A stretch of 64,000 nt of DNA. It comes from an uncultured Alphaproteobacteria bacterium. GTDB lineage: Bacteria; Pseudomonadota; Alphaproteobacteria; HIMB59; GCA-002718135. The stretch spans positions 26,623 through 90,622 of the forward strand of contig CACIBE010000007.1 of assembly GCA_902584805.1 (NCBI GenBank), read 5' to 3'. This document shows, piece by piece, positions 44,797 through 53,585 of the stretch. Position 1 is the stretch's first letter, and every line of letters starts with the position of its first letter. A model generated the notes under the pieces. It did no database searches. It saw only the letters and a list, made by a program, of their open reading frames with translations, and was not told the DNA's origin. The position numbers and the translations under genes were made by a program.

Positions 44797-45675
44797 ATGA
44801 ATAATAATATTCGAGCAATCTTATTAACTGTTTCAGGGTCATTTTTTGCAGTTTTAATGGAGGCACTTATTCGTGCAGCTCAATATGATTCAAATGTGTA
44901 CACAATAGGTTTTTTAAGATTTTTTTTTGGATTTGTAATTATTTTCCCATATTTAATAAAAAATAAATTCACCTCATATAAAACAAAAAATTTTAAATTT
45001 TATTTAATTCGAGGTCTTTTAAATTTACCCATGATGATACTGGGTTTTGGTGCATTAATTTATATTCCATTTGAGCAATTCAAAGCTCTAAATTTTTTGA
45101 GTCCTATAATTGTAGTTTTATTAAGTTTCATAATTTTTAGAGAAAAAATTTATATGTTTCGTGTTCTAACATTAGTAATTGGTTTTATTGGTATGTTAAT
45201 AATTATAAGACCTGGATATGTTGATTTTAATATTGGGACAATTATGGTTTTAACTGCTCTAATTTTTTGGTCGTTTATAATTATTTTATCTAAATTTGTT
45301 TCAAAAGATGATTCACCAATAACAATGGTTACTTATCAGTATACATTAATGACTATTTTTGCATTACCTCTTGCAATATATTTTTGGCAAATGCCTTCTC
45401 TAACTTCATTTATATATGTTTTTGTGGCTGCAATTTCTGGAACAATTTTGCATCTGGCTTTAGCATTATCTTATAAATATGCAGATCTTTCCGTTACTCA
45501 ACCTGTTTGGTTTACTGGATTAATTTTTGGATCTGCATTTGGTTATTTTGCATTTAATGAAAATCCTGATTTTTGGACATGGATTGGAGGTATTGTAGTG
45601 TTTTCTTCAGTTTTATTGATTACTTATAAAGAAAAAGACTCAAAAAAAATGCCAGAAAATAGTAATATTACATAA
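44797..45675 (+). CDS. EamA/DMT-family transporter 2
   Basis: A 292-residue ten-helix transporter, co-linear with and clearly related to the preceding gene (shared GFLRFFFGFVIIFPY, FREKIYMFRVLTLVIGFIGMLIIIRPG, and SSVLLITYKE end). Seven bases separate the two. The pair could act together, as some DMT proteins do as heterodimers, or have diverged in substrate. Confidence 0.92.
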   Translation: MNNNIRAILLTVSGSFFAVLMEALIRAAQYDSNVYTIGFLRFFFGFVIIFPYLIKNKFTSYKTKNFKFYLIRGLLNLPMMILGFGALIYIPFEQFKALNFLSPIIVVLLSFIIFREKIYMFRVLTLVIGFIGMLIIIRPGYVDFNIGTIMVLTALIFWSFIIILSKFVSKDDSPITMVTYQYTLMTIFALPLAIYFWQMPSLTSFIYVFVAAISGTILHLALALSYKYADLSVTQPVWFTGLIFGSAFGYFAFNENPDFWTWIGGIVVFSSVLLITYKEKDSKKMPENSNIT

Positions 45676-45711
45676 TTTCATCATAAATATAATTTTCAGA
45701 AACTATTGTAA

Positions 45712-45717
45712 TATAAT
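45712..45717 (+). promoter_or_regulatory. Candidate -10 element of the arabinose-glycan transport operon
   Basis: A perfect TATAAT lies 40 bases before the solute-binding protein ATG in the 81-bp gap after the second EamA gene. No good -35 lies at 16-18 bases (best ATAATT or TAATTT), so an activator may be needed. Confidence 0.35.
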
Positions 45718-45756
45718 CATAATTTTTGTAGAATTTTTTTATTATTGGGAGGTAAT

Positions 45757-46965
45757 ATGAAATTACTAGTAAAATTATTTTTAATTTCTTTAACTATTCT
45801 TCCATTCACTAAAGCTACTTCTGCAGAAGAATTAATCATTTGGAGTAGAGGTGGATGGTCAGATTGGATGGTTGAAGGGTTTAATAAAAAAATGGCTGAC
45901 GAAGGAAAAGATATCGTTGCTATTAACAACCTTATTGGTCATGCTGACTTTCAGGTTAAATTTACAGCTGCACTTGCTGCAGGTGAAAGAGTTGATGTTG
46001 CAAATATCGACTTAATTAACGTTCCTTATTATGCTGCAATAGGTGCATTAGAAGATATGACTGACTTTTTAAAGTCACAACCATATTATGATCAATTAAA
46101 TGGTCCAATGCTTGCTTTAGGATCTTATGATGGAACACACTTTGCTGCACCAAATGCTGCTGATGTGTCTGGTTATGTTTATAATAAAAAACTTATGCCA
46201 AACCCACCAAAAGATTGGGCAGAGATGACAAGTATGTGTGAAGACTTTGCTGCAAGAGGACAACTAATGATGGCTTGGCCCTCAAAAAGTTATGGCGGTA
46301 TGATCTTTACAGGTATGCCAGTTGCTTGGGCAAATGGCGGTTCATGGGTAAGTAAAGATGGTAAAACAGCTGAGTTAAATCATCCAAAAACAGTTGAATG
46401 GTTTAAGCATTACCAAAATTTAATTAACATTGGTTGTGTGCCAGAAAACGTTGACGTTTGGGATTGGCCAGATAAACAAGATGGCTTCCTAGCAGGTGAT
46501 ATTGCAATGATTGGTACAGGTAACTTCATGATTAATGTTGTTAAAGATCACACAGAAAAAGTAGATGCTGGATTTACAGCATTTATGGGTAGTGATGGTT
46601 CAAGAAATTCAGCATTTATCGGAGGTGACTTAATTGCAATTCCAGTTACAACTGGTGCTAAAGAAGCAGCTCTTGAATATATTGAATATGTATTATCTGA
46701 AGCTGGTCAAATCGAAGTGTATACTAAAAACGGTGGTATACCAATTCGAGCAGATCTATTTGAAGGTAATCCATACTTAACTGATGATCACATGGTATTT
46801 GCAAACGCATCTACTGTTGGAGATGTTCCTTATACAACTGTTTATCAGGAGTTAATGGATCCATGGCAAGTAGCAAATCAAAGAATTTTTGCTGGTGAAG
46901 ATGTGCAGACAGTTCTTGATGAACAAAATGCAATCATGCAAAAAATCATTGATGCTGGTCATTAA
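45757..46965 (+). CDS. ABC transporter sugar-binding protein (family 1 extracellular solute-binding)
   Basis: A 402-residue periplasmic protein with a signal peptide (hydrophobic core about 7-18, likely SPase I site after TSA at about 23). The mature part starts EELIIWSRGGWSDWMVEGFN and has the SBP_bac_1/UgpB-type pattern (VANIDLINVPYYAAIGALEDMTDF, IGTGNFMINVV, GGIPIRADLF). Many aromatic residues suit sugar stacking. I chose the ATG at 45757 with GGGAGG 5 bases upstream. It is the only binding protein in the island, although four MalG-type permeases are present. Confidence 0.93.
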   Translation: MKLLVKLFLISLTILPFTKATSAEELIIWSRGGWSDWMVEGFNKKMADEGKDIVAINNLIGHADFQVKFTAALAAGERVDVANIDLINVPYYAAIGALEDMTDFLKSQPYYDQLNGPMLALGSYDGTHFAAPNAADVSGYVYNKKLMPNPPKDWAEMTSMCEDFAARGQLMMAWPSKSYGGMIFTGMPVAWANGGSWVSKDGKTAELNHPKTVEWFKHYQNLINIGCVPENVDVWDWPDKQDGFLAGDIAMIGTGNFMINVVKDHTEKVDAGFTAFMGSDGSRNSAFIGGDLIAIPVTTGAKEAALEYIEYVLSEAGQIEVYTKNGGIPIRADLFEGNPYLTDDHMVFANASTVGDVPYTTVYQELMDPWQVANQRIFAGEDVQTVLDEQNAIMQKIIDAGH

Positions 46966-46992
46966 TAGATAAAAACATTGTAGGCGAAACTT

Positions 46993-47871
46993 ATGAGCAG
47001 ATTACGAAAAGAACAACTCGTTGGTCTTTTAATGGTTTCGCCTGCACTAATTTTACTTGCAGTCTTTTTTCTTTATCCTCTTGTAAATTCTTTTTACATG
47101 TCATTTCACAAATGGCCACTTTTTGGAAAACCAAAGTGGGTAGGTCTAGATAATTATATTTTTATGTTCCAGGATGAACGTTTCTGGGAATCTTTGAAAT
47201 TTACTTTTGTTTACACTTTAACCGTTACGCCAATGTTATTTGTTGTTGCTATTGGAACTGCATTATTATGTAATGCAAAAGCTTGGGGAACAACTTTTTT
47301 TAGAAGTATCTATTTTTTACCGGTCGTTATGTCCTTCGCCACAGCTAGTTATGTCTGGTTATGGCTCTACAGTGAAATGTATGGAGTTATTGTTTATGCA
47401 TTAGAATTTTTTGGTTTTGGTGGAGAAAATAAAAATCTTAATGTTTGGAAAACAGGAACATCTTCAATGTGGGCCGTTAATGCTATGGTTACATGGAAGT
47501 TTTCAGGCATACAAATGATTATTTTGATTGCCGGATTACAAGCCATACGAGATGATTATTATGAAGCATCTAAATTAATGGGAGCTTCACGATGGCAAAC
47601 AATTTGGAATGTAACACTTCCTCTTCTACGGCCTTCAATTGCCCTTGCTTTAATTTTATCCATAGCAGGTTCAATTCAAGCATATGAACAATTTGTAATC
47701 ATGACAAGAGGAGGTCCTTCAAACTCTACAAAAACACTTGTTATGCATACTGTAGACATGGGATTTGATTATTTCAAATTAGGTCCAGCAGCATCTCTTG
47801 GTGTAATTATAATGATAATACTATTTATACTTACTGTAATTCAATTACGTTTATTTAGAAAGAATTACTAA
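46993..47871 (+). CDS. Sugar ABC transporter permease, MalF/UgpA type
   Basis: A 292-residue inner-membrane permease with six helices. The cytoplasmic EAA loop is EASKLMGASRWQTIWNVTLPLLRPSIAL (about 192-219), with the conserved Gly present. The N-terminal RLRKEQLVGLLMVSPALILLAVFFLYPLVNSFYMSFHKW is typical. It is the only MalF-type subunit here and should pair with one of the four MalG-type paralogues. It is followed without gap by the first of them. Confidence 0.95.
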   Translation: MSRLRKEQLVGLLMVSPALILLAVFFLYPLVNSFYMSFHKWPLFGKPKWVGLDNYIFMFQDERFWESLKFTFVYTLTVTPMLFVVAIGTALLCNAKAWGTTFFRSIYFLPVVMSFATASYVWLWLYSEMYGVIVYALEFFGFGGENKNLNVWKTGTSSMWAVNAMVTWKFSGIQMIILIAGLQAIRDDYYEASKLMGASRWQTIWNVTLPLLRPSIALALILSIAGSIQAYEQFVIMTRGGPSNSTKTLVMHTVDMGFDYFKLGPAASLGVIIMIILFILTVIQLRLFRKNY

Positions 47872-48798
47872 GTGAGACGTTACTCATCGGATTGGTATTG
47901 GTATTATGCAATTAATTATACACTAGTTATAATTATTATTTTTCCAATTTATTGGACACTTATTTCATCATTTAAAAAACCTAGTGAACTAATTACTAGT
48001 GAGCCTACTTTTTACCCTCATGATTTAACTTTGCAGTATTATGATCAAATTTGGAATTTTGATAGACTTAAAAGACTTCAAGATACTGAGTCCGAAGATT
48101 CAGAATCATCTGGTGTTGAAATTGAGAGCAAATTTCGACTTGATGGTGAGGGAGTCAAAAGACCTTTTATGAATAGTGCAATAGTTTCAGCTGGAACAAT
48201 TATATTAACTATTATTGTTTGTACCTTAGGTGGATATGCACTTACTGTTTTAAATACTCCTTTAAAAAATTTTTTTTTCTTATTAGTAATATTACCAATT
48301 TTAATACCAGGTATTTCTCTAATAATTCCTCTCTATAAATTATTAAAAGACCTTGGACTTACTAATACTCATTTAGGATTAATCTTAATTCATACTTGTG
48401 GCATGTTGCCTTTAGGAATATTTATGATGAGAAATGCGTTTAATAGTATTCCTTCCTCATTAAGAGAAGTAGCAATGCTTGAAGGCTCAAGTGAATTAAA
48501 AATTATTACTTCTGTTATGCTACCATTAGCAATTCCTGGTCTGTTAACAGTTATGGTTTTTGCGATGTACGTTTCGTGGAATGATTACATCTATGCTTTT
48601 ATATTTATAAATTCACCAGAAAATACAATGTTAAATATATCATTAATGAAAATTGCATTAGGTGGATCTCAATTTGAAATGAAATGGGGAAGTCTAACAG
48701 CGGGTTCAATTGTTAGTTTTCTTCCAATAATAATTTTTTATACTTTTCTTCAGCAATATTTTGTTCGAGGAGTTACAGGAAGTGCAGTAAAAGAATAG
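47872..48798 (+). CDS. Sugar ABC transporter permease, MalG/UgpE type, paralogue 1
   Basis: A 308-residue permease starting at GTG directly after the MalF-type stop. It has six helices, an intact EAA loop (REVAMLEGSSELKIITSVMLPLAIPG) and the shared C-terminal RGVTGSAVKE. Between the first helix region and the conserved NS before helix 2, a long acidic insertion (about 42 residues from WNF to NS, with TESEDSESSGVEIE) enlarges the first periplasmic loop. Its place beside the MalF-type, binding-protein and ATPase genes makes it the default partner subunit. Confidence 0.94.
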   Translation: MRRYSSDWYWYYAINYTLVIIIIFPIYWTLISSFKKPSELITSEPTFYPHDLTLQYYDQIWNFDRLKRLQDTESEDSESSGVEIESKFRLDGEGVKRPFMNSAIVSAGTIILTIIVCTLGGYALTVLNTPLKNFFFLLVILPILIPGISLIIPLYKLLKDLGLTNTHLGLILIHTCGMLPLGIFMMRNAFNSIPSSLREVAMLEGSSELKIITSVMLPLAIPGLLTVMVFAMYVSWNDYIYAFIFINSPENTMLNISLMKIALGGSQFEMKWGSLTAGSIVSFLPIIIFYTFLQQYFVRGVTGSAVKE

Positions 48799-48807
48799 GG
48801 GGATTAT

Positions 48808-49863
48808 ATGTATTCTGTAGATTTAAAAAATGTAACAAAAAAATGGGGAGATGTTACTGCTGTTGATCAAGTTAATCTCCATATTAATGAAGGTGAATTC
48901 GTTGTACTATTAGGCCCCTCAGGATGTGGTAAAACAACTACTATGCGTCTCGTTGCTGGATTAGAAGATATAACTGATGGTGAGATAAAAATTGGTGATG
49001 AAGTTGTAAATGATGTTGATCCAAGAAAAAGAGACGTATCAATGGTATTTCAAAATTATAGTCTTTTCCCCCATATGACTGTTAGAAATAATATTGCTTA
49101 TCCTTTAAAAATGAAAAAAATTCCAAGTTCAGAACACGATAAGCTTATTAAAGAAGTTTCTTCACTTGTTGAATTGCAAGATTTATTACACCGTAAACCA
49201 GCCGAACTATCAGGTGGTCAAAGGCAACGTGTTGCTTTAGCAAGAGCAATAGTTCGTCAACCACGTGTTTTTTTAATGGATGAGCCTCTTTCAAATCTTG
49301 ATGCTATATTAAGAGTTACAACGAGAGCAGAATTAAAAAATTTACATCACCGACTTGGTGTAACGACAATATATGTAACTCACGATCAAGTAGAAGCGAT
49401 GACACTTGCAAATAGAATTGCTGTTATGAACAACGGTAAACTTTTGCAGTTTGATAAACCCCAGGTGATATTTGATGATCCTTCTTCTAAATTTGTCGCT
49501 GGATTTATTGGATCACCTGCAATGAATTTGATTGATGGTCGTGTAGAAAACAAAAAATTTATTTCTGATAGTCTAACAACATCTTTTGATATTGATTATG
49601 AAGGTGATATTACTCTTGGAGTCAGACCTGATAAAATTCAAATAGCAAATGATAGTGATACAAACAATGGATCTGCTAAAGTTTATTCTGTTGAATTAAC
49701 CGGTGAAGCAAATCTTGTTACATTTAAATCAAATAATCAAAATCTAATTGTTAAAACAGATAAAAATACACATTATGATATTGATTCTGTTTTAAAATTA
49801 AACTTCAATAAGGAAGACTGTTACTTTTTTGATATTAATAGTGAAGAAAGGTTAAGAATATGA
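48808..49863 (+). CDS. Sugar ABC transporter ATPase (MsmX/UgpC/MalK type)
   Basis: A 351-residue ATPase: Walker A GPSGCGKTT (about 37-45), Q-loop VFQNYSLFPHMTV, signature LSGGQRQRVALARA, Walker B VFLMDEPLSNLD and H-loop VTHDQVEAM. A C-terminal TOBE-type domain follows (about 240-351, with GVRPDKIQI). It energises the importer. A good GGGGGAT-type ribosome-binding site precedes the ATG. It overlaps the GH127 gene by 4 bases (ATGA), tying transport to hydrolysis. Confidence 0.96.
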   Translation: MYSVDLKNVTKKWGDVTAVDQVNLHINEGEFVVLLGPSGCGKTTTMRLVAGLEDITDGEIKIGDEVVNDVDPRKRDVSMVFQNYSLFPHMTVRNNIAYPLKMKKIPSSEHDKLIKEVSSLVELQDLLHRKPAELSGGQRQRVALARAIVRQPRVFLMDEPLSNLDAILRVTTRAELKNLHHRLGVTTIYVTHDQVEAMTLANRIAVMNNGKLLQFDKPQVIFDDPSSKFVAGFIGSPAMNLIDGRVENKKFISDSLTTSFDIDYEGDITLGVRPDKIQIANDSDTNNGSAKVYSVELTGEANLVTFKSNNQNLIVKTDKNTHYDIDSVLKLNFNKEDCYFFDINSEERLRI

Positions 49864-51806
49864 ATATCATAGATACAAAAATAAATGGCGGTTTTTGGAA
49901 AAAAAGAAAAGAATTAAATAAAAATACTTCATTATTTGTAGTTATGAAATCCTTTGAAGATACTGGAAGAGTTAAAGCAATGACTGGTGATAATGATCCT
50001 GTGAAACAAAGACCACACATTTTTTGGGAATCAGATTTAGCTAAATTAATGGAAGGTGCTTTTTTCTCCATGCAACAAGAAAAAGATGAAGATTTAGAAA
50101 AAAAAATGGATTCTATAATTGATAAAATTATCGCTAACCAGGAAGAGGATGGATATTTAAATTATTTTTTTTCACGACATGAACCAGATAATAAATTTAC
50201 TAATTTAAGAGATAGGCATGAATTATATTGTGCTGGCCATTTGCTTGAGTCTGCAATTGAGCATCACAAAGCAACAGGTAATTCTAAATTTTTTGATGCA
50301 ATGGAAAGATATGTAGATCATATAATTACTAAATTTGGAAGAGAAGAGGGTAAGATGAGGGGCTACCCAGGTCATCAAGAAATAGAACTTGCTCTCGTTA
50401 AGGCATACGAGCACACAAATGATAAAAAATTTCTCGATTTAGCGACTTATTTTATCGATGAACGTGGTACCCACGATAAACCCGAAGATCATTATTATGT
50501 AAAAGAAAAAAAGAAATTAATGGAAAAAGAGGGTGAAATTGATTTTTCATTGTTGCCATCAGCAATGAGAGATTTTGCTGCTTTCGATCAAGATTTCATG
50601 GGTAAAACATTTAGAGATTTGCATTATTGGCAGGCTCATGAAAGACCTGTTGATCAAAAAACAGCAGAAGGACATTCTGTAAGAGCACTTTATATGTTTA
50701 CTGCTATGGCTGATTTAGCAAGATTAAATAAGGATAGTAAACTGTTAAATGCATGTAAGACTCTATGGAGAAACATTGTTGACAAAAGAATGTATGTTCA
50801 TAGCGGAGTTGGTAGTGCACACATTGGAGAAAGATTTACATATGATTACGATTTACCCAATGACATGGCATATGCTGAAACATGTGCAACTATAGCTCTT
50901 ATTTATTTTGCTAACAGAATGTCAAAGTTAGAATTGAACAGTGAGTACGGTGATATTATTGAAAATAGTTTATATAATCTGCTTTTAGCAAGTACTTCTT
51001 TAGATGGTGAAGGCTTCTTTTATGATAATTATTTAGAGTGTGTTCCTGGATATCTACATTCACAGGGTAGACGTCATGGTGTTAGAGATAGATATCATAT
51101 GTGTTCCTGCTGTCCACCAAATATAACTCGCCTGTTTGCAAGTATGGATATGTATATATATAATTTATATCAAGATTCATTAATTGTTGATCAATATATT
51201 TCTTCTGAAATTGATTTAATGAATAAGACTCAAGGTATAAAATTAAATCAAACTAGTGATTTTCCTCATAATGGATATTCTAAAATTGAAGTAATAGAAT
51301 CAAAAAATAACGAAACTACAATTTATTTTAGAATTCCTTCATGGGATAAAAATATGAAGATTAAACTTAATGGATCAAAAATTGATTATGAAGTTGTAAA
51401 TGGTTATGCCAAAATTAACAAAAACTGGCAAATAGGTGATGTAATCGAATTATCTTTTGATTTTTCACCAAGATATGTTCGAACTAATCCAAATGTTAGA
51501 TACAATGTAAGAAGAGCATGCTTATTTAGAGGTCCACTTCTTTATTGTTTAGAAGAAAAAGATAATGGCAAAGATCTTAATAAATTAATTTTAAATACAA
51601 ATAATAATTTTGATGAAAAAGATGAAAAAATAAGTTCAGAAAATATTATTTCTTTAACAGCAAATGGATTTAAATTTAAAGATTCTAAAGATCTATATCT
51701 AAAGGATAAACCAGACATAACAGAAACATCTCTTAAATTTATTCCATATTATTGCTGGTCTAATAGAGGTGAAAATGAAATGTTGGTTTGGGTTAATGAA
51801 AATTAA
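49860..51806 (+). CDS. GH127 glycoside hydrolase (beta-L-arabinofuranosidase type)
   Basis: A 648-residue GH127 (DUF1680) enzyme. Residues equivalent to the catalytic set of Bifidobacterium HypBA1 are visible with matching spacing: acid/base E324 (HIGERFTYDYD), zinc ligands E340 and C342 (YAETCATI), and C417-C418 (CSCCPPN), where C417 corresponds to the cysteine nucleophile and C418 to a zinc ligand. No signal peptide is present, so it acts in the cytoplasm on imported oligosaccharides, removing beta-L-arabinofuranose or a related sugar. The gene lies between the ATPase and three further permeases. Confidence 0.9.
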   Translation: MNIIDTKINGGFWKKRKELNKNTSLFVVMKSFEDTGRVKAMTGDNDPVKQRPHIFWESDLAKLMEGAFFSMQQEKDEDLEKKMDSIIDKIIANQEEDGYLNYFFSRHEPDNKFTNLRDRHELYCAGHLLESAIEHHKATGNSKFFDAMERYVDHIITKFGREEGKMRGYPGHQEIELALVKAYEHTNDKKFLDLATYFIDERGTHDKPEDHYYVKEKKKLMEKEGEIDFSLLPSAMRDFAAFDQDFMGKTFRDLHYWQAHERPVDQKTAEGHSVRALYMFTAMADLARLNKDSKLLNACKTLWRNIVDKRMYVHSGVGSAHIGERFTYDYDLPNDMAYAETCATIALIYFANRMSKLELNSEYGDIIENSLYNLLLASTSLDGEGFFYDNYLECVPGYLHSQGRRHGVRDRYHMCSCCPPNITRLFASMDMYIYNLYQDSLIVDQYISSEIDLMNKTQGIKLNQTSDFPHNGYSKIEVIESKNNETTIYFRIPSWDKNMKIKLNGSKIDYEVVNGYAKINKNWQIGDVIELSFDFSPRYVRTNPNVRYNVRRACLFRGPLLYCLEEKDNGKDLNKLILNTNNNFDEKDEKISSENIISLTANGFKFKDSKDLYLKDKPDITETSLKFIPYYCWSNRGENEMLVWVNEN

Positions 51807-51824
51807 TTTTATTTAGTTTAGTTA

Positions 51825-52682
51825 ATGCAAAAATATAAAACTGATTGGTATTTATATTATCTTATAAATGTTACTTTGATTATTCTTGTTTCATTTCCTA
51901 TTTATTGGGCTTTTGTTTCATCTATAAAACCACCTGATGAATTAATAACAAATACTCCAACACTCTTTCCTATAAATCCAACATTTGAAAGTTATGAAAG
52001 AATATGGAACTTAGAGCCTACTAGCTCTAGAGGTAATGTAAGATCTGCATTTACAAATAGTTCAATTGTTTCAATTGGAACTGTACTGGTGTCAGCAGTT
52101 ATTTCTACTTTAGCTGCATATGCTCTTACTATTTTAAGAACTCCATTTAGACATTTTATTTTTTTACTTATAATTATGCCAATTTTAATACCAGGAATAT
52201 CACTCTTAATCCCTCTTTATAAATTAGTAAAAGAGCTTGGATTGATGAACTCATATTTAGGCTTAATCTTAATTCACTCCACAGGCATGCTAACTTTAGG
52301 TGTTTTTTTAATGAGAAATGCTTTTATGAGTATACCAACATCTTTACGAGAGGTAGCTTTGTTAGAGGGTTCTAGTGAGTTACGAATTATGTTTACTGTG
52401 ATGTTGCCATTAGCCATACCAGGTCTTTTAACACTCATGGTTTTTGCTCTTTATGGTTCATGGAATGATTTTATTTTAGCTTTTCTCTTTGTAAATACGA
52501 TTGATATGGAAATGTTAAATGTCTTCCTAATGAAATTAACATTCGCAGGATCTCAATTTGATACTTTTTGGGGGCTTTTAAATGCTGGAGCAATTATAAG
52601 TTTTGTACCAATTATAATTTTCTATATTTTTCTTCAACAATACTTTGTTAGAGGAGTGACTGGAAGTGCCGTAAAAGAGTAA
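51825..52682 (+). CDS. Sugar ABC transporter permease, MalG/UgpE type, paralogue 2
   Basis: A 285-residue paralogue of 47872-48798 with the same six helices, EAA loop (REVALLEGSSELRIMFTVMLP) and C-terminal RGVTGSAVKE, but a much shorter first periplasmic loop (about 19 residues from WNL to NS). No MalF-type, binding-protein or ATPase gene accompanies it, so it must share those of the upstream operon or others elsewhere. It sits 18 bp after the GH127 gene. Confidence 0.93.
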   Translation: MQKYKTDWYLYYLINVTLIILVSFPIYWAFVSSIKPPDELITNTPTLFPINPTFESYERIWNLEPTSSRGNVRSAFTNSSIVSIGTVLVSAVISTLAAYALTILRTPFRHFIFLLIIMPILIPGISLLIPLYKLVKELGLMNSYLGLILIHSTGMLTLGVFLMRNAFMSIPTSLREVALLEGSSELRIMFTVMLPLAIPGLLTLMVFALYGSWNDFILAFLFVNTIDMEMLNVFLMKLTFAGSQFDTFWGLLNAGAIISFVPIIIFYIFLQQYFVRGVTGSAVKE

Positions 52683-52683
52683 C

Positions 52684-53580
52684 ATGAAAAAGTATTCATC
52701 TGATTGGTATTGGTATTATGTTATAAACTATGCTTTAGTAGTTATAATATTATTCCCTATTTACTGGACTTTTATTTCTTCTGTTAAGGTTCCGGATGAA
52801 TTAATTACAAGTAACCCAACTTTCTATCCTCATAATTGGACATGGGAGTACTATGACACAACATGGAATTTTGATGATGAAATGCGTACTAAATTACAAA
52901 AAAAAATATCTGGAAGTACAACAATAACAGCAGGTATTGAAAGAGCTTTTTTTAATAGTAGTATAGTCACATTAGGAACTATTGTTCTATCTTTAATCGT
53001 TTCAACACTTGCTGGTTATTCTTTAACTTTTTTTAGGATACCATTTAAAGAAGCAATTTTTATTGCATTAATTTTACCGATATTAATTCCTGCAGTTTCA
53101 TTGATTATACCAATTTATAAATTATTAAAATCTCTTGGCTTAACGGATACTCATATTGGATTAATATTTTTACACGCAACAGGTATGTTGCCTATTGGTG
53201 TTTTTATGATGAGAAATGCATTTAGTAGTATTCCTTCATCATTAAGAGAAGTAGCTTTATTAGAGGGAACTTCAGAACTAAGAATTATGACTACAATAAT
53301 GATACCTCTAGCAGTACCAGGATTATTAACTGTTATGGTTTTTGCCTTATATATTTCATGGAATGATTACATTTTGGCTTTCATATATATTAATAGTCCA
53401 GAAAATATTATGCTTAATACTACACTTGCCAAAATAGCACTCGGTGGTGCTAAATTTGAGATGAAATGGGGTAATTTAACAGCAGGTTCAATTATAAGTT
53501 TTATACCAATTATTATTATTTATTCAATTTTACAAAGATACTTTATTAGAGGTATTACAGGAAGTGCCGTTAAAGAATAA
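52684..53580 (+). CDS. Sugar ABC transporter permease, MalG/UgpE type, paralogue 3
   Basis: A 298-residue paralogue closest to paralogue 1, sharing SSDWYWYY near the N-terminus and ALGGAKFEMKWGNLTAGS and GSAVKE at the end. The EAA loop is intact (REVALLEGTSELRIMTTIMIP). The first periplasmic loop is of intermediate length (about 32 residues, KLQKKISGSTTITAGIE). One base separates it from paralogue 2. Confidence 0.93.
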   Translation: MKKYSSDWYWYYVINYALVVIILFPIYWTFISSVKVPDELITSNPTFYPHNWTWEYYDTTWNFDDEMRTKLQKKISGSTTITAGIERAFFNSSIVTLGTIVLSLIVSTLAGYSLTFFRIPFKEAIFIALILPILIPAVSLIIPIYKLLKSLGLTDTHIGLIFLHATGMLPIGVFMMRNAFSSIPSSLREVALLEGTSELRIMTTIMIPLAVPGLLTVMVFALYISWNDYILAFIYINSPENIMLNTTLAKIALGGAKFEMKWGNLTAGSIISFIPIIIIYSILQRYFIRGITGSAVKE

Positions 53581-53585
53581 AAGCT

